A stretch of 64,000 bases of DNA, taken from positions 3,348,001-3,412,000 of the forward strand of contig NZ_JQFA01000002.1 of the NCBI RefSeq assembly GCF_000763385.1, read 5' to 3'. Source of the stretch: Leptolyngbya sp. KIOST-1. Lineage in GTDB: Bacteria > Cyanobacteriota > Cyanobacteriia > Phormidesmidales > Phormidesmidaceae. Position numbers and translations under genes: made by a program. The notes beneath the pieces were generated by a model that was given only the letters and a program-made list of their open reading frames with translations, was not told where the DNA came from and ran no database searches. Positions 55,266 to 61,450 of the stretch are shown here, in pieces; position 1 is the stretch's first letter; each line of letters opens with the position of its first letter.

Positions 55266-55364
55266 TCAGGACTGGGACTGGGGCTGCGGGCCGCGACGGG
55301 TGCGCGCCGTCAGCTCGGCTAGGGCATCGGAGAGGGCGACGGGGTAGGCGGCGGGCTGCTCCAG
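55266..55364 (-). pseudogene. 3' tail of an upstream gene, perhaps pncB
   Basis: The reverse strand reads LEQPAAYPVALSDALAELTA and ends QPQSQS, with the stop 2 bp before the nadD start. In cyanobacteria nicotinate phosphoribosyltransferase (pncB) often precedes nadD, and the YPVxLSxxLxxLT end fits, but the piece is too short to be sure. Confidence 0.45.
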
Positions 55365-55368
55365 AGAA

Positions 55369-55560
55369 CCCTTCAAGGATCGCTACGAGACCTACTACCG
55401 GCAGCGCATGCTGCAGAAGTTGGGATTTGAGCAGCTAGACGCCGATCTGGCCACCGCCCTGGTCAATCAGACGATCGACCTGCTCAGTGCCGTCCAGGTG
55501 GGCTACCACGACTTCTTTTTTGCCCTCACTGAGCAGTTTTCCCCCCGCTGGCGTGAGCAG
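55369..55560 (+). pseudogene. SelO/YdiU (protein AMPylase) internal fragment
   Basis: 64 codons, no start or stop: PFKDRYETYYRQRMLQKLGF and VNQTIDLLSAVQVGYHDFFF, then LTEQFSPRW, matching the C-terminal half of SelO-type pseudokinases. Bounded by the pncB-like tail and the IS66 right end. Confidence 0.65.
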
Positions 55561-55659
55561 ATCTTTACTTCCTCAATTTGAGCCCGAGCAGGAGGACTCT
55601 CTGGAGGCTCATGGTCAGCCTCTCTCTCTAGCTTAGAAAGTTCGATGAGGGACGCTTAC

Positions 55660-56234
55660 CTCAGATTGAACCCATACAGGGCAGCCAGGGGGCGTTGCTC
55701 TACCCGGCTGACCAGAATGCGATAGAGGCTGCTCACTCCCGCGCCGCGCAGGGGCAGGGGGCCAAAGGCGCGAATTAGATCAACTTCGATCAGGTGAGTT
55801 TGGCTGCCCAAGACTTTTAACCGCTTTTCTTCGTACAGTTGCCGCCCTTTGCCCGATCGTTTGTTACTGGGAGAGATTAGTTCAAGGGTGGTAATGACCT
55901 CGCCTGTACCAACTTCACGAATTTCTAGAAATCGCTCTGTAATTTCCTCGGGCATGGGTAATTCGACCATGACGGGCTCTACCAACACCTGTCCGTGTCG
56001 TTGGGTCGTGACATTTTGCTTGGGTAAGGCCCGAAATACCGCTGCGTCGGGACGGCCAATTTGCAAATCCGCCGCTGCATACTGGTAGACACGCTTTTCG
56101 ATCGCGACTCGGTACTTAAGCCGTAGCTGTGGCCCTAGCGCATCGGCAATAGCCACCAGCAGCCGATTGTGGAACTCGGGCCACAGCCCTGGCTGCTCAA
56201 GGTACGGATCCATGCCTGGGAAAGGGGATGGCAT
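55660..56234 (-). pseudogene. DUF4058 gene, N-terminal part (cut by IS66)
   Basis: About 191 codons: MPSPFPGMDPYLEQPGLWPE, YQYAAADLQIGRPDAAVF and LELISPSNKRSGKGRQLYEE are DUF4058 hallmarks. The frame closes on an accidental stop in the IS end. Together with 53524-53736 it would encode about 262 residues. DUF4058 is a cyanobacteria-rich family of unknown function. Confidence 0.9.
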
Positions 56235-56333
56235 CGGCAGAGGTTACGCTGGGGTTAGCTTGAATTTTAGGCGATCGCGCTCTTGTAGCGAGGCTGGGCA
56301 CACTCTGCTTTACCCGTCCTCCAGAGAACTATC

Positions 56334-56522
56334 ATGAAGGTTAGAGCGGTTATCAACCTAATCGAGCAAGATGGATGGTATCTGGCGCGCACCCGTGGCA
56401 GTCATCGGCAGTATAAGCATTCTACCAAGCCAGGAATTGTGACAGTACCGGGTAAGCTGAGCGACGATCTGGCCAGAGGCACCCTCAACAGCATTTTCAA
56501 ACAGGCGGGAATTAAGTCGTGA
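56334..56522 (+). CDS. hicA: HicA-family mRNA interferase toxin
   Basis: 62 residues: VINLIEQDGWYLARTRGSHRQYKHSTKPGIV with the catalytic His24 in the G-S-H motif, then TVPGKLSDDLARGTLNSIFKQAGI, a dsRBD-like fold. Cleaves mRNA when free. Stop overlaps the HicB start (GTGA). The stretch just upstream is the divergent DUF4058 remnant. Confidence 0.92.
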   Translation: MKVRAVINLIEQDGWYLARTRGSHRQYKHSTKPGIVTVPGKLSDDLARGTLNSIFKQAGIKS

Positions 56523-56734
56523 CTCAATATTTGATCGTCATTGAACCAACTGAGACAGGCTTTTCGGCCTATTCCCCCGATTTACCGGGCTGTATTTCGA
56601 CTGGGACGACTCGGGCTGAGGTAGAAAGCAACATGCGTGAAGCGATCGAGTTTCATCTCGAAAGCCTCAAGCTAGAAGGCTTAGACGTTCCGCAACCTTC
56701 TACCACCTCCGCCTACATTGAAGTCGCCGCATAG
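56519..56734 (+). CDS. hicB: HicB-family antitoxin
   Basis: 71 residues starting at GTG 56519. Partial RNase-H-like fold: YLIVIEPTETGFSAYSPDLPGCISTGTTRAEVESNMREAI. Ends shortly after, with no added DNA-binding domain, so autoregulation may rely on a partner. Toxin first, antitoxin second is the usual hicAB order. Confidence 0.92.
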   Translation: MTQYLIVIEPTETGFSAYSPDLPGCISTGTTRAEVESNMREAIEFHLESLKLEGLDVPQPSTTSAYIEVAA

Positions 56735-56995
56735 CGCCTTAGCCCCAGGCACCATGCCCTGGGGATAGCGCAAGAAGGGTTGGGTGTCTATAGAAATTCA
56801 GTACACTGGGCTAAACCTCCAGTGCGGTGGGAAGGCTATGGCGCTAAACCTGTCTCGGCTAGACCTGGCGACCCTCTACGATCGCGATCCCGAGTGTGGC
56901 TATAGCTGGGAACAGGTACTCGATGACAGCTTTTTCCCCTAGAGTCTAAATCGGTCGCCGTGGCAAAGACGGTGGTATGAGACTATCGGGGGCCT
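56735..56995. other. 261-bp gap with a 34-codon reading frame
   Basis: ATG 56838 to TAG 56942 reads MALNLSRLDLATLYDRDPEC and ends DDSFFP. The LYDRD string recalls DUF29 starts, so this may be a remnant of such a gene; too short to call. Nothing else is seen. Confidence 0.35.
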
Positions 56996-57886
56996 ATGGA
57001 AATTTTGATTTCGGCGATGCTGCCCGTTGCCCTGGTGGCCCTGGTGGGGTTTGGGGTGGGGCGCAGCTTTGAGCTAGACATGCAAACCCTGACGCGGCTG
57101 AACATCTACGCCCTGCTGCCGGCGCTGGTGTTGACCAGCCTGGCCCAGACCACGCTGGCTCTGGGCAGTGCGATCGCGATCGTCGCCAGCTTTTTGCTCA
57201 ATACCGTGGTGCTGTACCTGCTGGCGGTGGGGCTGAGCCGTCGCCTCGACTTCTCGGTGGATGAGCAAAAGGGTCTGATTGCCATTGTGATGTTTTCAAA
57301 CGTGGGCAACCTGGGCCTGCCCTTCATCTTGTTTGCGTTGGGCGAGACTGGGCTAGAGCGGGCGGTGGTGTACCTGGTCGGCTCTAGCGTGATGATCGCC
57401 AGCGTGTTCCCCATTGTGCTGAAGGGGGCGGGGCTGAGGGCGGGGCTTAACGTCACCCTGCGGCTGCCCGTGTTTTGGGCTGCTCTGGTGGGGCTAGGCC
57501 TCCAGGCGGTGCAGGGCGCGTTTCCGCTGCCGCTGGAGCGGGGCATGGCGCTGCTGGGGGAGGGCGCAATTCCGGTGGCGCTGCTGACCCTGGGGGTACA
57601 GCTGGCGCGAACGGAGCTGGTCTTTGGCCGCTATGAACTGCTCGGCGCGGGGCTGCGGCTGGGGGTGGCCCCCCTGCTGGCCTACGGCATTGGCACAGCG
57701 GTAGGTTTACAGGGGTTAGACCGGCAGGTGCTGGTGCTCCAGGCGGCCATGCCCGTGGCGGTGAACTCGCTGATCTGGGTGACGGAGCTGGGGGGCGATC
57801 GCACTCGGGTAGCCCGCACCATCGTGCTGTCAACCTTTTGCAGTGTGTTTACTCTGCCGGTGGTGCTGTGGTTGAGCGGTCGGTGA
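56996..57886 (+). CDS. AEC family (auxin efflux carrier-like) transporter
   Basis: 296 residues, ten predicted helices in two halves. Family features are MLPVALVALVGFGVGRSFEL, LNIYALLPALVLTSLAQTTL, the first-half LIAIVMFSNVGNLGLPFILF (N-x-G-x-x-G-x-P) and the second-half MPVAVNSLIWVTELGGDRTRVARTIVLST. AEC proteins move organic anions or hydrophobic compounds. It has clean boundaries; AlkA follows 44 bp later. Confidence 0.92.
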   Translation: MEILISAMLPVALVALVGFGVGRSFELDMQTLTRLNIYALLPALVLTSLAQTTLALGSAIAIVASFLLNTVVLYLLAVGLSRRLDFSVDEQKGLIAIVMFSNVGNLGLPFILFALGETGLERAVVYLVGSSVMIASVFPIVLKGAGLRAGLNVTLRLPVFWAALVGLGLQAVQGAFPLPLERGMALLGEGAIPVALLTLGVQLARTELVFGRYELLGAGLRLGVAPLLAYGIGTAVGLQGLDRQVLVLQAAMPVAVNSLIWVTELGGDRTRVARTIVLSTFCSVFTLPVVLWLSGR

Positions 57887-57930
57887 GCCAATTTTGGATT
57901 GTGGATTTTAGAGTTGGGGTGATTGTTGCG

Positions 57931-58587
57931 ATGGCGCCGAGTGATGCAGCCAAAACCTTAGACAGTGAGCTAATGCCGCCCAGCGCTGGGCTGCGGCGGG
58001 CGGTGGCGGTGGTGTGCGATCGCGACCCCAGCTTCCTTCGCATTGAGGCCGAAGCGGGCTCCCTCACGGTGCGTGCCTGGTCGCCGGGCTTTGCTTCGCT
58101 AGTGCGAATTATTCTGGGGCAGCAGTTGTCATCGAAAGCTGCTCAAGCCATTTTTCAGCGGCTACAGGCAGCGCTGGAGCTGACCCCTGGGGCGATCGCC
58201 ACTGCCCCAGACCTCACCCTTCAGCGGGTCGGGCTCAGTCGCGCCAAAATTGCCACCTGTCGGCGGCTATCGGCAGCTCTGCAATCAGACCAGCTCGATC
58301 TCGACAGCCTGGCGGCCCTACCCGATGGCGACGCCGTGGCCCAGCTCACCCAAATCAAAGGTATCGGGGTTTGGACAGCAGAAGTGTACCTGCTGTTCTG
58401 CCTTCAGCGGTTGAGCAGCTTTCCGGCCTCAGACCTTGCCGTGCAGGTGGCTTACCAGCGGCTGCAAAACTTGGCAAATCGTCCTACACGCCGGGAACTG
58501 TTGGCCTGCACAGAGCCGCTGCATCCCTACCGTGGGGCTGTCGCCCACCTGCTGTGGCACTACTACCGTCGCCTAGCCCAGCAGTGA
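57931..58587 (+). CDS. DNA-3-methyladenine glycosylase II (AlkA-like)
   Basis: 218 residues from ATG 57931 (MAPSDAAKTL); the frame is open upstream into the AEC gene without homology. HhH-GPD core: FASLVRIILGQQLSSKAAQAIFQRL, the helix-hairpin-helix LTQIKGIGVWTAEVYLLFCL, and the catalytic Asp in FPASDLAVQVAYQRL. Removes alkylated bases from DNA. It lacks the C-terminal Fe-S cluster Cys motif of Nth/MutY. The 3' end overlaps the convergent fur gene by 15 bp. Confidence 0.92.
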   Translation: MAPSDAAKTLDSELMPPSAGLRRAVAVVCDRDPSFLRIEAEAGSLTVRAWSPGFASLVRIILGQQLSSKAAQAIFQRLQAALELTPGAIATAPDLTLQRVGLSRAKIATCRRLSAALQSDQLDLDSLAALPDGDAVAQLTQIKGIGVWTAEVYLLFCLQRLSSFPASDLAVQVAYQRLQNLANRPTRRELLACTEPLHPYRGAVAHLLWHYYRRLAQQ

Positions 58588-59046
58588 CTGGCAGCTGGGG
58601 CAAATGCCGTAGACCGTAAACTGACAGTTGAGCAGCGAGAACCCCCGCAAGGCGCTCTCGCTGCTGCCCACCTGGGTCATGGTGGCGTCCTCAAACTCCT
58701 GCACCGCTCCACAGTGAACGCATACGAGGTGGTGGTGCTGCTCCATGAACGGAGTATTGAGTTCGTAGTATTTGCGGCCCTCGGCTAGCTCTAGCTCCTG
58801 CAAAAGCCCCAGCCGCACCATCACGTGCAGCGCTCGATAGATGGTAGAAAAGCTAATTTTTTCCCCTCGATCCAACAGCTGCTGATGAATTTCCTCCGCA
58901 TTGAGGTGGTGGCCCAGGGCCGCAGACTGAAACAGATCCAGAATCTTTTGCCGCTGGCTCGTGAACCGAAATCCTTCTTTATTGAGAACGGTTTTAAGTA
59001 GTTCTGGCTCTTGATTTGAATCTGGCAAGGCTAGGTCAGGCTCCAT
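58573..59046 (-). CDS. fur: Fur family metalloregulator
   Basis: 157 residues from ATG 59046 (MEPDLALPDSNQEP); an ATG at 59088 would add 14. Winged helix: LNKEGFRFTSQRQKILDLFQ, GEKISFSTIYRALHVMVRLG. Metal-site region: MEQHHHLVCVHCGAVQEFED, with a CxxC zinc motif, and a second CPSC motif near the end. The HHHLVC string matches cyanobacterial Fur, but a PerR/Zur assignment cannot be excluded. A Fur-box-like palindrome lies between it and the divergent Dps gene. Confidence 0.9.
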   Translation of the reverse strand: MEPDLALPDSNQEPELLKTVLNKEGFRFTSQRQKILDLFQSAALGHHLNAEEIHQQLLDRGEKISFSTIYRALHVMVRLGLLQELELAEGRKYYELNTPFMEQHHHLVCVHCGAVQEFEDATMTQVGSSESALRGFSLLNCQFTVYGICPSCQSLLG

Positions 59047-59198
59047 CGCTGTTTTGCTGTATTTGAAAAAGGGTATAAAGCTGGCCATATAAATTGAATT
59101 CTGTCATCTAACGAAGGGCATGTTGAAAGGTGCTGATGAGCCAACTGGCTGAGCTATTGCCGACCTGACTGCTACAGCTAGATTTAAAGTTCAGTCGG

Positions 59199-59234
59199 GT
59201 CTTTTGGTCTGTCTTTTGGTCTGTCTTTTGGTCT
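59199..59234. repeat. Three perfect 12-bp tandem repeats
   Basis: GTCTTTTGGTCT three times head to tail, in the fur-dps intergenic region. Not a recognised operator; could be a phase-variable spacer. Confidence 0.8.
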
Positions 59235-59271
59235 ATCGCAAATGGTTTTCGATACAGGATTTTAGAGCTAT

Positions 59272-59286
59272 TGAAAATCATTTTCG
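59272..59286. promoter_or_regulatory. Fur-box-like palindrome
   Basis: TGAAAATCATTTTCG, a 7-1-7 inverted repeat close to the Fur consensus (TGATAATnATTATCA). It lies 226 bp before fur and 147 bp before dps. Fits iron-dependent control of either gene. Confidence 0.55.
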
Positions 59287-59432
59287 GTATCCTTGTCGAC
59301 AATTAAATTCTGTATTTCTCTATCCGCTTTATCCCAATAAAGGTATTAGCTAGATTCAAAAAAATAAGGTAGGCTCAATAAGCAACCCTGAAAGGCTAGG
59401 GCTGCTTTCACTGCTGAAAAGAGGGGATGCTT

Positions 59433-59969
59433 ATGCCTATTACTGAGACTCTGCTGCAAACCTATGGTGAGATTGCAGACAACCCAATTCTGCTGGAGAA
59501 GTCGATTACAGAGCCTGTTGTTGATGGGCTGGCGACGGTCTATGCCAGCTTTGTGGCCCTGACATTGCAATACCAAAAGCACCACTTTGTGGTGGAAGGT
59601 TCGGAGTATTACATGCTCCACGAATACTTCTCGGAGAGCTACGAGGCCACCCAGGAGCATGCCCATGATGTGGGTGAGCGTCTGCACGGGCTGGGAGGGA
59701 TCCCACCGCTGAGCTTTGGCAAGCTGTCTGAGCTGTGCTGCTTCGAAATGGAAAACGACGACACCTACCGCTGCCGCATCATGATCGACCACGACCTGAA
59801 GGCTGAGCAGGCGCTGGTCGATCTGATTCGGCGACTGGCGGCTCAGGCTGAAAGCCTGGGCGATCGCGCTACCCGCTACCTGTACGAGCAAATTTTGCTG
59901 AAGACTGAGGAGCGGGCCTACCATTTACAGCACTTCCTCACACCGGATAGTTTGAAACTGGGGTGGTAG
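59433..59969 (+). CDS. dps: Dps family ferritin-like protein
   Basis: 178 residues from ATG 59433, chosen because GAGGGG lies 8 nt before it; ATG 59427 is too close to the RBS. Dps signatures are VVDGLATVYASFVALTLQYQ, HHFVVEGSEYYMLHEYFSES with ferroxidase-site H/D/E positions, and HDVGERLHGLGGIPPLSFGK. The C-terminal half has an added CCFEMENDD stretch. Stores iron and protects DNA from peroxide in the cytoplasm. Divergent from fur. Confidence 0.9.
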   Translation: MPITETLLQTYGEIADNPILLEKSITEPVVDGLATVYASFVALTLQYQKHHFVVEGSEYYMLHEYFSESYEATQEHAHDVGERLHGLGGIPPLSFGKLSELCCFEMENDDTYRCRIMIDHDLKAEQALVDLIRRLAAQAESLGDRATRYLYEQILLKTEERAYHLQHFLTPDSLKLGW

Positions 59970-59986
59970 ATCACCTGTTTCAGTCC

Positions 59987-60028
59987 CTAGGGGCGAACAA
60001 CCGTTTGCCCCTAGAGGGTTGACTTTTT
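59987..60028 (+). terminator. Terminator after dps
   Basis: CTAGGGGCGAAC-AACC-GTTTGCCCCTAG stem (one internal mispair), with TTTTTT 8 bp later. Same hairpin style as the REP-like copies elsewhere. Confidence 0.65.
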
Positions 60029-60104
60029 TGAGCAACGTTGCTGCACCGAGCTGTTGCGTCCGCCCCCAAATTTCCCACAACCAACGCTTGCTCACGCTCA
60101 TCTC

Positions 60105-60212
60105 CTACGATTCGAGATAGACCTTCCAAATAATCCAGCCTGATAGCGCTACAAACGTGACAATGACTAGCCAGTGATCCCACCGCTGGGGGTCAAACGC
60201 TTGGCTCGTCAT
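60105..60212 (-). CDS. 35-residue single-helix membrane peptide
   Basis: MTSQAFDPQRWDHWLVIVTF followed by VALSGWIIWKVYLES; one membrane helix (about residues 14-31) with polar ends. Start ATG overlaps the upstream gene's stop by 4 bp (ATGA), strong evidence of translational coupling. No family recognised. Size and shape recall small photosystem or cytochrome subunits, but nothing identifies it as one. Confidence 0.65.
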   Translation of the reverse strand: MTSQAFDPQRWDHWLVIVTFVALSGWIIWKVYLES

Positions 60213-60802
60213 TGTGGCCTCACCCGAGATAGGGCTTCGCCTGGCGTGGGGTTGTGCAGCATTCGGCCATTGGGCAGCCGCAGATTGGGCCCATGTTTGC
60301 AGGCTTTCATGCAGCCCGTGGCTTTTATGGATACGTGGCTTAGCTCGGGGTCACTGTCTACGGCATTTTGCAGTGCGCTGTGGATTTGGCGACCGCCCTG
60401 CTTGTAGCACTTGCCCTTGGTACACACTTCGATACAGAGGCGCTTTTGCTTGGGGTGGGCCTCGGCCGCAGGAGATGGCAATGGCGAAAATGCGGCCCAA
60501 CGCTGCCGTAGCGTTTCGGACTCGCACTCGGGCAGGGGCAGAACGTTGATGGCCCGCCAGCGATCGTCTTCGGCGTAAGCCCACACCTGAACAAACTCCC
60601 CAGGCGACAACTCGCGCACCAGCATGGGGCGCAGGTACTTGGGCAACTTGATGGTGTATTCGGTGGTCCCGGCCTGTAGCAGCAGCCCTTTGATCTTGCC
60701 CTTGTCGGAGCGGTAGACCCCGGCATACTGGCCTTTGAGCACCTGCCCGGTGGGCGATGCCGCCTGCAGGTTTGCTTCAGCGGTTTCGTAAAGGGTTTTC
60801 AT
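60209..60802 (-). CDS. Thioredoxin-like [2Fe-2S] domain protein
   Basis: 197 residues. N-terminal domain (about 1-95) of unknown type with GVYRSDKGKIKGLLLQAG and VREL SPGEFVQVWAYAE blocks. C-terminal thioredoxin-like ferredoxin domain (about 118-197) has Cys ligands in CIEVCTKGKCYKQGG and the second pair in ATGCMKACKHGPNLR, followed by PNGRMLHNPTPGEA. Probably binds a [2Fe-2S] cluster and serves in redox transfer. Middle gene of a three-gene operon; both boundaries are 4-bp overlaps. Confidence 0.88.
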   Translation of the reverse strand: MKTLYETAEANLQAASPTGQVLKGQYAGVYRSDKGKIKGLLLQAGTTEYTIKLPKYLRPMLVRELSPGEFVQVWAYAEDDRWRAINVLPLPECESETLRQRWAAFSPLPSPAAEAHPKQKRLCIEVCTKGKCYKQGGRQIHSALQNAVDSDPELSHVSIKATGCMKACKHGPNLRLPNGRMLHNPTPGEALSRVRPQ

Positions 60803-61086
60803 CGCAGGCTCCTTTGCTGCCAGCAGCGCTCCAGGTGGTCAGTGAGAGAGAGCTTTGATTGGGTGGTGGCCTGCACCACGCTCCAGACTTGTAGAGCGGC
60901 AGCGGGGGTATCGATCGCGACGCTCAGGGGGCGATCGCAGCCGCAATCACAGGCCAGACCCAATGCTTGCAGGCGATGGTAGACCGTCCACCGATTGATG
61001 CGGTCCAGTTCAACTACGGTTTTGGCTGGGGCAATGGTGTACAGGTCGGGCCCGAACTCGGCGTAGTCTGACTTTAAAGCTTGCAT
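60799..61086 (-). CDS. Small cyanobacterial protein, Asr1405/Asl0597-like
   Basis: 95 residues from ATG 61086 (MQALKSDYAEFGPDLYTIAP); the frame is open upstream. Central VVELDRINRWTVYHRLQALGLACDCGCDRPLSVAIDTPAAALQVWSVVQ, with Cys residues in CDCGCD, resembles the Asr1405/Asl0597 family of cyanobacterial small proteins. That assignment is from memory of the pattern and moderately sure. Its stop overlaps the [2Fe-2S] gene start (ATGA). Confidence 0.6.
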   Translation of the reverse strand: MQALKSDYAEFGPDLYTIAPAKTVVELDRINRWTVYHRLQALGLACDCGCDRPLSVAIDTPAAALQVWSVVQATTQSKLSLTDHLERCWQQRSLR

Positions 61087-61450
61087 ATTAACTCGACTGA
61101 CTCTCCATAGCGGTGACCCCAGGGGGCCTGAACTTATTGAAATTAACTCTAGACTAGGCGCTTGCAGGTGCCGAGAGAGTAGGAGAGCGAAAGGCCAAAA
61201 GCCCCTGCCAGCCAAGGTTTCAGCACGCTTTGGTAATTTTCTTAGCTCGACTTCACCGCGACAAGTCTGTCATTGCTATTGACTCTCGTTTTTACTAAGA
61301 TACCCAAGCTCGGAGATTAATGCAACAAATTTTCAATAAGAAGGCGCTGTTGCCACTAACTCAACCCGGCATTTGGTCACGGGACGCAGACTGGACCAGC
61401 GATCGCTAATACACTGGGTTTAACGATCAGTTTGCTGCGATCGCCGAACC
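61087..61450. other. 364-bp divergent intergenic region
   Basis: Separates the three-gene minus-strand operon from the plus-strand SNF2 gene and must hold both promoters. AT-rich at about 61220-61350. TTGACT at 61282 has no well-spaced -10, so no promoter is called. No gene is seen. Confidence 0.5.

Larger units (their letters stand above)
53737..55659 (+). mobile_element. IS66-family element, second copy, with foreign interior
   Basis: Left end GTAACCGTCCCAGG at 53737, right end GAGGGACGCTTAC at 55659, 8-bp target duplication CTCAGATT at 53729-53736 and 55660-55667. The left 1.17 kb and right 99 bp are IS sequence; 54906-55560 is made of three unrelated gene fragments. Confidence 0.87.

Noticed and set aside
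59108-59302. 64-residue minus-strand frame between fur and dps
   Set aside because: Its only feature is DQKT repeats produced by the 12-bp tandem repeat, and it overlaps the Fur-box-like site; no family or RBS.
61282-61310. Promoter with TTGACT
   Set aside because: The only TAAGAT-like -10 is about 11 bp away, too close for a standard sigma-70 promoter.
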